DNA of 64,000 nt from JACQWX01 sp041662295 (GTDB lineage: Bacteria > Elusimicrobiota > Elusimicrobia > UBA1565 > UBA9628), in NCBI GenBank assembly GCA_041662295.1, contig JBAZSR010000002.1:1-64000 (forward strand), given 5' to 3'. Below are positions 55,286 through 64,000 of the stretch, in pieces; within the stretch, counting starts at the first letter, position 1; each line of letters begins with the position of its first letter. The position numbers and the translations under genes were made by a program. The notes under the pieces are model-generated. The model made no database searches. It was given only the letters and a program-made list of their open reading frames with translations, and was not told the DNA's origin.

Positions 55286-56691
55286 GGCCGCGGCTGAGCG
55301 ACCTGCGGCCCGACGACTACCCACGCGTCGCCGGGGCCGCGGACTACGGGGAGATCTACCTCGAGGAGTCCCAGGGGCTGGGCATCCGGCTCGAGGACTC
55401 CAGCATCGACGACGTCGCCTCCGTCTCCGAGCGCGGCCTGGCGGTCCGGTTCCTGCGCCGCCGCGGCAGCGCGGTGGAGACCCTCCACGGCAGCGCCAAC
55501 TCGCTGGACCCCGAGACCGCCGGCCGTCTGGCTCAGGAGCTCCTCGGCAAGCCCTTGAAGACCGGGCAGGGCCGCCTCCTCAAGCCCCGCCTCCACCGCC
55601 ATCCCATGAAGGTCGACCCCCTGGCGGTCCCGCTCGACAAGAAGATCAGCATGCTGCGCCTGATGAACAGCCTGACCCGGGCCGAGTTCCCCCACATCCG
55701 GCAGGTCACGGTGTCCTACGCGGAGCGCCGCAAGGTCTTCGCGGTCATCAACTCCGACGGGGCCTTCCACACCGAGGAGAGGACGGGGCTCCTCCTCTCG
55801 GTCAACGTCGTGGCGGAGAAGGCCGGCCTCCTCCAGAGCGGGACCGCCGCGGTCGGCGCGATCATGGGCTTCGAGCTCCTTGCGGGGCAGGTCCCCGCGG
55901 ACCTTTGCCGCACCGCGGCCAAGCGGGCGGTCGCCAAGCTCGACGCTCCCAAGGCCAAGGCCGGGGAGACCACGGTCGTCATCTCGAGCTCGGCCGGCGG
56001 CACGCTCATCCACGAGGCCATCGGCCACTCCCTCGAGGCCGACGCCATCCAGGAGGGCACCTCCCCGGCCTACAAGGGCAGGCTCGGGAAGGTCGTCGCG
56101 CCGGAGACCCTGTCGATCATCGACGACCCCACGCTGCCCTCCGTGCGGGGGAGCTTCGCCATCGACGACGAGGGGGTGCCGTCCGCCCCCACGGTCCTCG
56201 TCAAGAACGGCGTCCTCTCCGACTACCTCTACGACCGCTCGTCCGCCATGAGGGAGGACCGCCCCTCCAACGGGCACGGGCGGCGCGAGTCCTTCTACTG
56301 CCGCCCCATCCCGCGCATGTCGAACCTCTACATCGCGCCCGGGCCGGACGATCCGGCGGCCATCCTGTCCAGCCTCAAGTCGGGCATCCTCGTGACGCAC
56401 ATGGGCTCGGGACAAGTCAACACCACCACCGGCGAGTTCGTCTTCGAGGTCGACGAGGGCTACCGGGTGGAGGACGGTCAGATCAAGGGCCTCGTGCGCG
56501 ACGCCAACCTCCTGGGCGTGGGGCCCGAGGTGCTCCGCTCCATCGACCGGCTCGGCTCGGACCTGGGCTGGGGCATCGGCAGCTGCGGCAAGGACGGCCA
56601 GACCGTGCCCGTGACGGACGGCCAGCCGACCCTGCGCATCCCCAAGCTCCTCATCGGCGGACGGCACGAAGGGGCCCCCGCCGGTGTCTAA
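55282..56691 (+). CDS. tldD: TldD-family metalloprotease
   Basis: 469 residues. The metal-binding helix HEAIGHSLEAD is at 244-254 (HExxxH), and the C-terminal region has MGSGQVNTTTGEFVFEVDEG. TldD pairs with TldE/PmbA in Escherichia coli to cleave peptides such as microcin B17 leader and CcdA. No TldE is in this window, so it may work alone or with a distant partner. It is translationally coupled to the kinase and followed by three exported proteins. Confidence 0.93.
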   Translation: MRPRLSDLRPDDYPRVAGAADYGEIYLEESQGLGIRLEDSSIDDVASVSERGLAVRFLRRRGSAVETLHGSANSLDPETAGRLAQELLGKPLKTGQGRLLKPRLHRHPMKVDPLAVPLDKKISMLRLMNSLTRAEFPHIRQVTVSYAERRKVFAVINSDGAFHTEERTGLLLSVNVVAEKAGLLQSGTAAVGAIMGFELLAGQVPADLCRTAAKRAVAKLDAPKAKAGETTVVISSSAGGTLIHEAIGHSLEADAIQEGTSPAYKGRLGKVVAPETLSIIDDPTLPSVRGSFAIDDEGVPSAPTVLVKNGVLSDYLYDRSSAMREDRPSNGHGRRESFYCRPIPRMSNLYIAPGPDDPAAILSSLKSGILVTHMGSGQVNTTTGEFVFEVDEGYRVEDGQIKGLVRDANLLGVGPEVLRSIDRLGSDLGWGIGSCGKDGQTVPVTDGQPTLRIPKLLIGGRHEGAPAGV

Positions 56692-56713
56692 CCTCGCGCG
56701 GCCCCGGAGGCCC

Positions 56714-57157
56714 ATGGAACGGACCCTGACCTTCCTTCTTCTTCTGAGCCTAGCCGGTCTCATGCCCCTCGCGCAGGGATGCCGCAACGCTACGACGGTC
56801 CCGGAGAAGGAGGATGCCATGGAATGGAAAGGACAGCACTGCGGCCAGGCCCGACCCTCCAGCCGCGTGGTCAGGACGGCCGAGGAATGGCAGGCGCTCT
56901 GGGCCGAAATCGGCCGGCCCGCGCCCGCGGACCTCGGAGAGCGCTTCGCCGCCGCGGTCTTCCTGGGCAGCCGGCCCACGGGCGGGTTCGGGGTGAGGTT
57001 CCACGACCCGATCCAGGAGGGCGGCAGGGTGAAGGTCCGCTTCGAGACGCTGGTCCCCAAGGGGTTCGTCACCCAGGCCTTCACCGAGCCCTACGCCGTG
57101 CGGCTCTACCCCAAGACCGGCCTCCCGGTCGACCTCCTGGAGGCGTCCGCGCCGTGA
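56714..57157 (+). CDS. Lipoprotein with PrcB-like C-terminal domain
   Basis: 147 residues. Signal MERTLTFLLLLSLAGLMPLA, lipobox AQGC. The mature domain (VRTAEEWQALWAEIG; AAAVFLGSRPTGGFGVRF; TQAFTEPYAVRLYPK) matches the PrcB C-terminal domain, named for a subunit that supports dentilisin protease in Treponema. The ATG at 56714 follows GGAGG closely. A GTG at 56684 overlaps tldD and would add a non-signal extension. Confidence 0.8.
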   Translation: MERTLTFLLLLSLAGLMPLAQGCRNATTVPEKEDAMEWKGQHCGQARPSSRVVRTAEEWQALWAEIGRPAPADLGERFAAAVFLGSRPTGGFGVRFHDPIQEGGRVKVRFETLVPKGFVTQAFTEPYAVRLYPKTGLPVDLLEASAP

Positions 57158-57912
57158 ATGCGGCCCTGCCGCGGCTCGGCAGGCTCCTCCTGGCGGCCCT
57201 GCTGCTGGCCGCCTCGGCGGCCGCTGCGGAGCGGGAAGCCCCCGCGCCCGCCGGGGACCCCTCCGGCCGCTGGTCGAAGCAGGGCTCCTCCCTCGTCCTC
57301 TACGATTCCTCCGGCACCATCGTCAGCGAGATCCCCCTGAGCCGCTCCGAGAACCCCTCTTCGGCCGGCGTCGCGGTGAGCCGGACCGAGGGAGGGGCGT
57401 CCGCCGACGGCCGCTTCGCCTGGACCTTCGAGAAGAACACGGTCTGGAACGCCTCCAAGACGGTCCGCCGCCGCGAGGACCGGGTCCTGCGCTACTACGG
57501 CACGAGCGGCATGGAGCTCTGGAGCCTGCCGGGCGCGGACGCTCCGCCGCACGGCGACCCCGTCGCGCTGAGCAGTTCCGGCGAGACCGTGGTCGTCGGG
57601 GTCCTGAAGAAGGACGGCTCGTGGACGGCCGCGGCGCGGACCTTCGTGGGCACCACGGTCTGGGAGACCGAGGCCAAGGGCCTGCTCTCCCTCTCCCTGA
57701 CCCCGGAGGGCCGCTACGCTCTCATCCGGTGGTCCGAGCTGGACACGAGCGCGACCCACTCCTTCGTGGAGCTCGCCACGGGCAACCGCAAGGACATCCC
57801 CTCGGACGAGTTCATCCTCGGCGCGGCCCGCTTCGACGACGACGGCAAGGTCTTCTCCGGCTCCCGGCTCCTCCACGACTTCAAGAAGGCCGCCGCGCCG
57901 GACCAGCCATGA
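57154..57912 (+). CDS. Exported beta-propeller-like protein
   Basis: 252 residues. Signal LLLAALLLAASAAAA, then repeated short beta units: SSLVLYDSSGTIVSEIPL, DGRFAWTFEKNTVW, SGETVVVGVLKKDGSW and EGRYALIRWSEL, like blades of a WD40- or PQQ-type propeller but with too few repeats for a sure call. The GTG at 57154 overlaps the preceding stop (GTGA). It is part of the kinase-tldD operon. Confidence 0.72.
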   Translation: MNAALPRLGRLLLAALLLAASAAAAEREAPAPAGDPSGRWSKQGSSLVLYDSSGTIVSEIPLSRSENPSSAGVAVSRTEGGASADGRFAWTFEKNTVWNASKTVRRREDRVLRYYGTSGMELWSLPGADAPPHGDPVALSSSGETVVVGVLKKDGSWTAAARTFVGTTVWETEAKGLLSLSLTPEGRYALIRWSELDTSATHSFVELATGNRKDIPSDEFILGAARFDDDGKVFSGSRLLHDFKKAAAPDQP

Positions 57913-59489
57913 GGGCGGCGCCGGCCCTCCTGCTCCTGCTTGGAGCGCTGTCCCTGCTCGGCTTCGGGCTTGCGTCGGCGCAGAACGACCTCGACCTCTC
58001 GGAGCACGACCTCCTGATCCAGCGGATGGAGCGGTCCCTCCGGGAGGACCCCTCCACGGTGGACGCCCTCGCGGACCGCATCAGCCGCTCGTCCTTGGCC
58101 GGGCTCCTCACGACCGCCCCGAACCAGGACCGGCGCCTCGAGGAGATCAAGGAGTGGATCGGCGCGCACCGGGACCAGGCGGCCCAGATCGCGGTAGGGC
58201 TGGCGCGCGACGACGCCGAGGACAACGACGCCTTCGAATCGGCGCTCAAGACCAGCCTGCAGAGGAGCAAATCCGCCTTCAAGCTCAGCTCCGAGCTCGA
58301 CAAGACCATCCTCGGCAAGCTCAAGGAATCCAGCGGCGCGACCCGGGCCGCGAAGACCGACGAACTGCTCAAGGACGAGGAGAAGGGCGAGCTCGTCAAG
58401 ACCCTCTTCGAGGGGGACGGCAGCATGACAGGCAAGGTCCTCGGGTTCGGGGACTCCAAGGATTCAGCCCCTCCCGCGGCCTCGGTCATGGCAGGCTCAG
58501 GCTTCTTCGACAACCTCAGCGCCGTGAACATGGGCGGCTACTCCCCCCAGCTCCTCGCCATCCAGAGCTCCCTCAACGCGGCCAGAGTGCCGGGGGCCCC
58601 GCGGCTCGTCGAGACCGGCCGGCTGGACTACGAGACCCTCCACTATCCCTCGTACCAGATGCGCTTCGACTTCCAGAACCTTTCGGCGCGCCTGCGCCGC
58701 GACCGGACCCTCGCGCTGGCCCGGCTCCTTGGCCGGGAACGGAGCCTCTCGCCGGAGGACCTCCGGGACCCGAAGCTCGCGCTCACGCTCGAGCAGGAGG
58801 CCGGCGCCCGGCTCCCTCCCGACGCCCGCTCGGCCAAGCGCGCCAAGCTCCTCGACCGCATCCGCGGCCTGCTCGCCGACTTCTCCGCCGCGGCCGCGGT
58901 CAGCCGCGACCCCTCCAAGATCACACGAGGACTGCTCCAGTCGCTCGGGAGCAGGCAGAAGGAAGCCGGCCGCTGGATCACGATCGCCTCGTTGGAGGAG
59001 GAGCTCGCCCTGATCGCGGCCGAGGAGGGCTTCCTGTCGCAGGGGCTCCTGGCCGCCATCGACGCCTGCCCCGTGCCCGAGGATGCCAAAGCCGCGTACA
59101 AGCGGCGGGGACAGGACTACGCCCAGCGCCTGGCCGCGCTCAAGGCCAACGACGAGGCCGCCATCGCGGGCCTCGAGGCCCCAGGCTGGGAGGCGGGCGT
59201 CGCGAAAGTGCAGGCCCTGCTTTCCAAGAACGCGGGCCTGCGCAAGAACCTGAGCCGCGACATCCGGGACTACACGGTCGTCCCGAGCCGCCTGGCGGCC
59301 ACGCTCCGCGTCGTGCCGCGCTGGAGGAGCATCCTCGAGGGCCTCGTCCTGCGCTTCTTCCCGTCGAGCGGCTACGCCCTCGGCCTGCGCAAGGAGGAGC
59401 GGGAGGCCGGACGCTTGCGCGACGTCTTTCTGAAGATCGCCGCAGGCGACCGTGACGCGGCCCACGAGATCCTGACCGCGGGGTTCTGA
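57909..59489 (+). CDS. Exported helical protein of unknown function
   Basis: 526 residues. Signal ALLLLLGALSLLGFGLASAQ, then almost entirely charged helices (ELDKTILGKLKESSGATRAA; RRDRTLALARLLGRERSLSP), with only one Cys and no repeats I can align. No family recognised. The start overlaps the preceding stop (ATGA), so it is the fifth coupled gene of the kinase-tldD operon. It converges with the response regulator gene. Confidence 0.72.
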   Translation: MRAAPALLLLLGALSLLGFGLASAQNDLDLSEHDLLIQRMERSLREDPSTVDALADRISRSSLAGLLTTAPNQDRRLEEIKEWIGAHRDQAAQIAVGLARDDAEDNDAFESALKTSLQRSKSAFKLSSELDKTILGKLKESSGATRAAKTDELLKDEEKGELVKTLFEGDGSMTGKVLGFGDSKDSAPPAASVMAGSGFFDNLSAVNMGGYSPQLLAIQSSLNAARVPGAPRLVETGRLDYETLHYPSYQMRFDFQNLSARLRRDRTLALARLLGRERSLSPEDLRDPKLALTLEQEAGARLPPDARSAKRAKLLDRIRGLLADFSAAAAVSRDPSKITRGLLQSLGSRQKEAGRWITIASLEEELALIAAEEGFLSQGLLAAIDACPVPEDAKAAYKRRGQDYAQRLAALKANDEAAIAGLEAPGWEAGVAKVQALLSKNAGLRKNLSRDIRDYTVVPSRLAATLRVVPRWRSILEGLVLRFFPSSGYALGLRKEEREAGRLRDVFLKIAAGDRDAAHEILTAGF

Positions 59490-59504
59490 GCCCTCCGGCC
59501 GCCC

Positions 59505-60203
59505 CTACCTCGGCGGAACGACGCAGTAGCCCCGGCCCGACACAGCCGTCAGCCACCGGTCCGACCGCCACCCGAGCTTGAGCCGGATGCGCCGGACGTG
59601 CACGTCCACGGTCCGGAGCGCGCCCTCGGACGGAGGGTCCATGCCCCAGACCTTTTTATAGAGCTCCACACGGTCCTCCGGCTCCGGACTGCGGCACGCC
59701 AGCTCGTAGAGGAGGCTGAACTCCTTGGGGGTCAGATGCGGGTAGTCCTTCCCCTTGAGGAAGACCGTCTTGCGGCCGTAGTCGAGCCGCAGGTCTCCGA
59801 CGGAAACCTCGGGGGGGTGCTCGGCCTCGGGCCGGGAGCGACGCAGGAGCGCCCGGCAGTAGGCCAGGAGGCGCGCGCCCTTCACCGGCTTGGTCAGGTA
59901 GTCGTCGGCCCCCATGTCGAGGCAGGCCACGTCCTGGCCCTCCCGGTCGTTGCCGGTCAGGATGAGGACCGGGATGCTCGCGCTGCGCTGGTCCTGCTTG
60001 AGCCGCTGACAGACCTCGACGCCGCCGATGCCCGGCAGGACGAGATCCAGGATGATGAGGTCCGGATGCTCCTCGAGAGCCTTGGCCGCGCCGGCCTTGC
60101 CCGTAGCGGCTTCGAGGACCGCATAGCCTTCGCGGGTCAGGACGTCCGACACGGCCTTCCTGAACCCGGCGTCATCCTCGATGAGCAGGACCCTTTGAGC
60201 CAT
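59505..60203 (-). CDS. OmpR/PhoB-family response regulator
   Basis: 232 residues. The receiver domain has acidic EDD (9-11), phosphoacceptor Asp53 (LIILDLVLPG) and Lys in DYLTKPVKGARLL. The winged-helix output has HLTPKEFSLLYELACR, TVDVHVRRIRLKLG and GRGYCVV. It binds DNA as a phosphorylated dimer. TATAAT is 7 bp before the ATG. It diverges from a histidine kinase that is its likely partner. Confidence 0.95.
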   Translation of the reverse strand: MAQRVLLIEDDAGFRKAVSDVLTREGYAVLEAATGKAGAAKALEEHPDLIILDLVLPGIGGVEVCQRLKQDQRSASIPVLILTGNDREGQDVACLDMGADDYLTKPVKGARLLAYCRALLRRSRPEAEHPPEVSVGDLRLDYGRKTVFLKGKDYPHLTPKEFSLLYELACRSPEPEDRVELYKKVWGMDPPSEGALRTVDVHVRRIRLKLGWRSDRWLTAVSGRGYCVVPPR

Positions 60204-60210
60204 CGTCGTT

Positions 60211-60218
60211 ATTATATA
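60211..60218. promoter_or_regulatory. Overlapping divergent -10 elements of the two-component pair
   Basis: ATTATATA reads TATAAT leftward (60216-60211), 7 bp before the regulator ATG, and TATATA rightward (60213-60218), 11 bp before the kinase ATG. Only 26 bp separate the two genes. Confidence 0.55.
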
Positions 60219-60229
60219 ACCTTACTGGG

Positions 60230-61426
60230 ATGCGGAGCCGATACCTGTTGTTCTTCCGCGCGGTCCTGGCCGAGACCCTGCTCCTGCAGTGCCTCTACGC
60301 GCCCAGCGGGGACGGCCCGCCCTGGCGGATCTGGGTCCTGCTGGGGCTCTACGTCTTCTTCGGCCTCGCCTTCTTCCTCCTCGAGAAGCGCCTGCCGGCG
60401 CTCGGAGCATGGCTGCCGGTGTCCTTCATCGTTGACCTGGGCATGACCTCGCTCATCCTCCTGGCGGCAGGGGGCTTCGCCGGCGACTTCCATATCGCCT
60501 TCTTCCTGGTCATCCTGAGCACCGCCCTCATCGACAGCATGGCCTTCAGCTTCGTGGTCGGAGGCGTGACCTGCGTGGTCTACGCGTCCCTGGCCCTGCC
60601 CTCCTTCAAGGACGCCCTGCAGCCCCACCAGCTGCTGCGCCTCTCCCTGCTCCTGACCACGGCCTTCTTCAGCACCTTCATCGCGGACCACGCCCGCCGC
60701 GTCAAGTCGGCCACCGCCCAGGAGTACCAGGAACGCCTGGCCTGGCTGGAGCGGCTCTCGTTCACGGGCCAGGCCCTCGCCCGCATCCTCCACGAGCTCA
60801 AGACCCCCCTGAGCACCATCAGCCTCACGGCGGAGTCCGCCAAGGAGCTCCTGCGGCAGGGCTCCACCCTGGACTTCGAGACCCGCCTGACCAGCATCGA
60901 GGCGGAGGCCGACCGGGCCGCGCAGATCGTGGCCGGCTACCTCGATTTCGTCCGGCCGACGAAGCTCGCGCTCAAGCCCCTCCCTGTGCAGGAGCCCCTG
61001 CGCCAGGCGCTTGCCTCCGCGAAACTGCGGCTGGAGGACATGGGGATCTCCGTGGCGGAGCGCCTCGGCGAGGAAGCCCTGGTGGAAGGCAGCTGCCGAC
61101 ACCTAGCCCAGCTTTTCACCATCCTCATCGACAACGCCATCGCGGCCATGCCCCTCGGAGGACGCCTGGAGGTCGAGGTCGGCGTCCGGACCGGGAGGAT
61201 CGTCGTGTCCATCGCGGACACCGGGGTCGGGCTCACACCCGAGGAAGCGTCCCTCCTCTTCAAGGACTTCGCCACGACCAGGCCGGAGTCCGGCGGCACG
61301 GGCCTCGGCCTGTCCATCGGCCGCTGGATCACGCTCCAGCACCGGGGGGACCTCGGCCTCGCCAGCCCGGGACGGGCCAAGGGCGCGGTCGCGACGGTAT
61401 CCCTGCCCCTGGCCCCGAAAAGTTAA
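60230..61426 (+). CDS. Membrane sensor histidine kinase
   Basis: 398 residues. Five or six membrane helices (about 1-155) have little periplasmic sequence, so the signal may be sensed in the membrane. HisKA has the phosphoacceptor in RILHELKTPLST (H188). HATPase_c has LIDNAIAAMP (N box), ADTGVGLTPEE and GGTGLGLSIGR. It resembles the PilS/FlrB-like NtrB subgroup in its ending, yet its neighbour regulator is OmpR-type. No Shine-Dalgarno. Confidence 0.92.
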   Translation: MRSRYLLFFRAVLAETLLLQCLYAPSGDGPPWRIWVLLGLYVFFGLAFFLLEKRLPALGAWLPVSFIVDLGMTSLILLAAGGFAGDFHIAFFLVILSTALIDSMAFSFVVGGVTCVVYASLALPSFKDALQPHQLLRLSLLLTTAFFSTFIADHARRVKSATAQEYQERLAWLERLSFTGQALARILHELKTPLSTISLTAESAKELLRQGSTLDFETRLTSIEAEADRAAQIVAGYLDFVRPTKLALKPLPVQEPLRQALASAKLRLEDMGISVAERLGEEALVEGSCRHLAQLFTILIDNAIAAMPLGGRLEVEVGVRTGRIVVSIADTGVGLTPEEASLLFKDFATTRPESGGTGLGLSIGRWITLQHRGDLGLASPGRAKGAVATVSLPLAPKS

Positions 61427-61474
61427 CAGAAAGTTTGGTGGCCGCTCCCGGGCCCCGGGGTTAAGCTATGAGTG

Positions 61475-63198
61475 ATGACCGCCAGGGCTTACCGACGGAC
61501 GGACGGATCCAGGGGCGCGGTCCAGGCCGGAGGCCCTGGCCTTCCAACACATTGGAGGGCCAGGTCCCGGGGATCGATCCTCCTCGAGACGGTCCTGGCC
61601 ATGTTCATCATGACCACGGTCGGGGTCTCGCTGCTCTCCATGGTCCAGCGGTCCCTGGTGGTGTCCTTCAAGGCCCGCGAGCAGATGACCTGCTCCAGGA
61701 TGGCGCAGACCGGCTCGGCCAGGGTCAAGAACATCGACTTCTACTACCTGTTCGCCGCAGATTCGGCCCAGGCGGACCACGGGCTCCAGGCGGCCTACCC
61801 CTACCGGACGGTTCTCGACGGGCTCAAGGCGACGCTGGGCGGCGCGCGGTTCGACCGCTTCCGCATCCAGGTGACCTTCATGCGCCGCGACATCTCGGAC
61901 TCCAACGGCGACGGTCTGACCTCGGACCTCGTGCCCTTCCGGGACGACAACGGCGACAGCATCGACGACATCGACTCCAACATCCGCTTCAGGGACCAGA
62001 ACACGGACGGCGACTTCACGACACCTACGCGGCCGGAGGCCGCACCGTCGCGGAGCAGCCCGACACGCACATCAAGAAGGTCCAGTTCGACGTCTTCCGC
62101 CAGGGCCGGCTGGTCTGCTCCCAGACCGAGTTCGTGTCCTTGGAGCAGTTCTCGGGGGACTACAACCCCTCGAGCGAGGCCTCCCTCTCCCTGCTGATCT
62201 CCACCCCGGCCAACAGCGGCTACCTCTATGACCTCGGTACGACGGCCAGACAGCAGTCCTGGAGCCTTCCCATCGCCAAGGCCTACCCCTCGGACATCCC
62301 CCGCTACCGGGCCGACGGCATCTCCCCCTTGACGGTCGAAGGGGAGACCGACCCCCTGGCGAGCGTCAACCTCTACGTCAATGCCAGCGGCATCCTGGCC
62401 AGCCCGGCTGCGGACATGGGCGGGGTCTTCTCCGCGAGCCCCCTCGCGGTCACGCTGGCCCTGGTGGAGGGCACAGACGAACTCCGGGGCCAGGCCTCGA
62501 AGGACGGCTACGCCTCGCCCATCGGCCAGAGGACCGTCATCTACGACCTGCAGGCTCCCTCGGCGTCCTCCCTCTCCCCCGCGTCCGGGGGAACGATCTT
62601 CACCCGTTCGCCGTTCGTCGCCGCGGTCCTGACGGACCCCGGGGCCTCGACCACCACCACGAGCGGCGTCTGCCCCGAAGTCATCACCCTGTTCATCGAC
62701 GGGGCCGAGGTCCACCACTCCTACGCGGACGGGACCGTGGTCTGGGTCGACTCCGTCACGGGCATCTCTCCCGTCCTCTCGACGAAGGCCTACACGGCCG
62801 TCGTCGAGTTCGGCGACTACGCTGGCTACAAGGCAAGCGCGACCTGGACCTTCACCCTCTCCGTGCCGGACACGGACCACTCCGCGCCCTCGGTCGCGAA
62901 TAAGACCCCCATCGGCGGCTCGGCCCCGGCCCTGCCCGAGATCTCGGCCAAGGTCTTCGACAACCAGAGCGGCATCATCCTCTCGAGCATCGTGCTCAAG
63001 CTCGACGGCGCGGTGGTGGTGGACGCCTCGAACATCGCCTCCCACTACGATGCCGCCGGCGAGCGGGTCTTCTACACGCCGTCATCGGCGTTCACCTCCG
63101 GCTCAAGCCACACGGTCGAGGTCACGGCCAGCCACTGGGCCACGGACCCCTCGAACAAGGTCACCACGGTCGAGACATGGGACTTCACGGTCGAATGA
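61475..63198 (+). pseudogene. Prepilin-like exported protein, frameshifted
   Basis: The first frame (61475 to about 62018) has a prepilin-type start: RSRG then SILLETVLAMFIMTTVGV, a Gly-Ser cleavage site with Glu at +5. It reads through FRDQNTDGDF. The second frame continues DTYAAGGRTVAEQPDTHIKK to the stop at 63198, with Ig/Big-like beta segments (ISPLTVEGETDPLASVNLYV). One base appears missing near 62018-62022 (GACTTCACGACACC; an added T restores the frame). Joined, the protein is about 575 residues, long for a pseudopilin. It may be a sequence error. Confidence 0.8.
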
Positions 63199-63199
63199 T

Positions 63200-64000
63200 A
63201 TGAGGTCTGACCCCAGAGGCGGCGTGACGCTGACGGAGCTCATGCTGGGATTGGCCATCATGGGGATCATGGTGGCGGGCTTCTCCACCATGCTCGGGTT
63301 CATCGTCAAGACCACGACCAAGGCCCAGACCACGGGCGAGGCGCAGGAGACGGTGCGGCAGACCCTCTCCAGGGTCGAGGATGCGCTCGCCGCCGCCAAC
63401 CAGGTCACGGTCACCTCCGGGACCTTCATCGAATTCATCGCGGACCTCGACCAGAGCCCTTCCTACGACCCCAACGGCGACCTCGACGGCGACGACGTGC
63501 CCAACTACCGCGACGGCGACCGCGACGGGGACGCCGGCCTGCTCCTTCCGGCCGTCAGCCAATGGCAGGCCGGGTACAACCTCAAGGACGACGATGAGGA
63601 CGGCGACGGCCAAGTCGACGTCCGGCAGCGGATTTACCTCTCCAGCCGCGCGGTCTACCTGGACATGAGCGTCAACGGCTCGGCCTGGAGCGCCTCACGC
63701 CGCAGGGTCCTCGCCGTTGACATCTCCACGCTCAACTTCACCTACTGGGGGAACAAAGCCAACACCCTGGGCCGCAACCTCGACCGGGGCAATGACGGCG
63801 CCTCGGGCACCGGCGACCAGGGAGAGAACGACGGCGTCATCTCGGCGCGCGAGATGGACTGGGTCCAACCCGCGGCCGGCATGGGAGACCGCAGCCGCTT
63901 CCTCGACACGACGAACGAACGACGCTATGTCACCACGGTCCGGATCCACATCGGCTCGGACCGCAACAGGGACGGGACCATCGATTATGCCGTGGAAACC
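63200..64000 (+). CDS. Prepilin-like protein (PilW/PulJ type), 3' end outside window
   Basis: The visible 267 residues are open to the window end. The N-terminus MRSDPRGGVTLTELMLGLAI, then MGIMVAGFSTML, is a type IV prepilin methylation motif (Gly-Val, Glu at +5). The body has Asp-rich calcium-site-like repeats (DPNGDLDGDDVPNYRDGDRD). It follows the frameshifted prepilin-like gene by one base. Minor pseudopilins of this kind prime type II secretion or type IV pilus fibres. The first codons contain GGTCTGACCCC, the same tag that ends the palindrome at 52325. Confidence 0.88.
   Translation, partial: MRSDPRGGVTLTELMLGLAIMGIMVAGFSTMLGFIVKTTTKAQTTGEAQETVRQTLSRVEDALAAANQVTVTSGTFIEFIADLDQSPSYDPNGDLDGDDVPNYRDGDRDGDAGLLLPAVSQWQAGYNLKDDDEDGDGQVDVRQRIYLSSRAVYLDMSVNGSAWSASRRRVLAVDISTLNFTYWGNKANTLGRNLDRGNDGASGTGDQGENDGVISAREMDWVQPAAGMGDRSRFLDTTNERRYVTTVRIHIGSDRNRDGTIDYAVET

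Overview
The window comes from a high-GC, diderm bacterium. Third codon positions are mostly G or C, there are several signal peptidase II lipoboxes, a bacterial lipocalin, a heptosyltransferase-like GT9 enzyme and type IV prepilin-like proteins. The EF-Tu, the exported-protein repertoire and the overall style would fit an uncultivated lineage such as Elusimicrobiota, but that placement is an inference and no 16S rRNA is present.

Layout. 1-13.6 kb is chromosomal backbone: a clostripain-like peptidase (cut by the window start), a SpoU rRNA methyltransferase, TypA, a GIY-YIG protein, an ATP-grasp enzyme, an HExxH-PDZ protein, an exported alpha/beta hydrolase with a DEAD-box helicase, a four-domain S1 protein, a caspase-like/Sel1-repeat fusion and a lipocalin. 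13.66-19.17 kb is an accessory tract in which ORF6N-domain genes recur (one split by an insertion sequence, one intact, two remnants). They are punctuated by near-identical 33-46 bp repeats that resemble the 3' end of a tRNA. 19.18-25.03 kb is a lower-GC integrative element bounded by two identical tRNA-Val(CAC) genes, with a tyrosine integrase, a short leftward operon, and two lipoproteins. 25.1-26.6 kb has an excisionase-like/DUF2087 regulator divergent from a UvsE endonuclease, separated by three phased 10-bp repeats.

26.7-30.7 kb is the tRNA-Gly, tRNA-Thr, tuf, rpmG, tRNA-Trp, secE, nusG, (small membrane protein), rplK, rplA cluster. It ends at a strong terminator instead of continuing to rplJL-rpoBC. 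30.7-53.5 kb is dominated by surface-polysaccharide genes on both strands: GT4, GT39, Wzx-like flippase, GDP-fucose-synthase-like epimerase, methyltransferase-GT2 fusion, FkbM, AsnB-like amidotransferase, two more GT2 enzymes, SGNH hydrolase and GT9. Within it sit malQ, an S74-domain fibre-like protein and an M29 aminopeptidase. A perfect 28-bp-arm palindrome lies between the promoter -10 and the start codon of the asnB-led operon.

53.7-59.5 kb is a tightly coupled operon of a GAF histidine kinase, TldD and three exported proteins. An OmpR-type regulator and a membrane histidine kinase diverge at 60.2 kb, and the window ends in prepilin-like genes, the first frameshifted.

Regulatory style. 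Many first genes have a TATAAT-like -10 only 5-12 bp before the start codon and no Shine-Dalgarno, which suggests widespread leaderless mRNAs. Several divergent pairs share symmetric -10 elements. Translation genes and downstream operon members use ordinary Shine-Dalgarno sites or start/stop overlaps.
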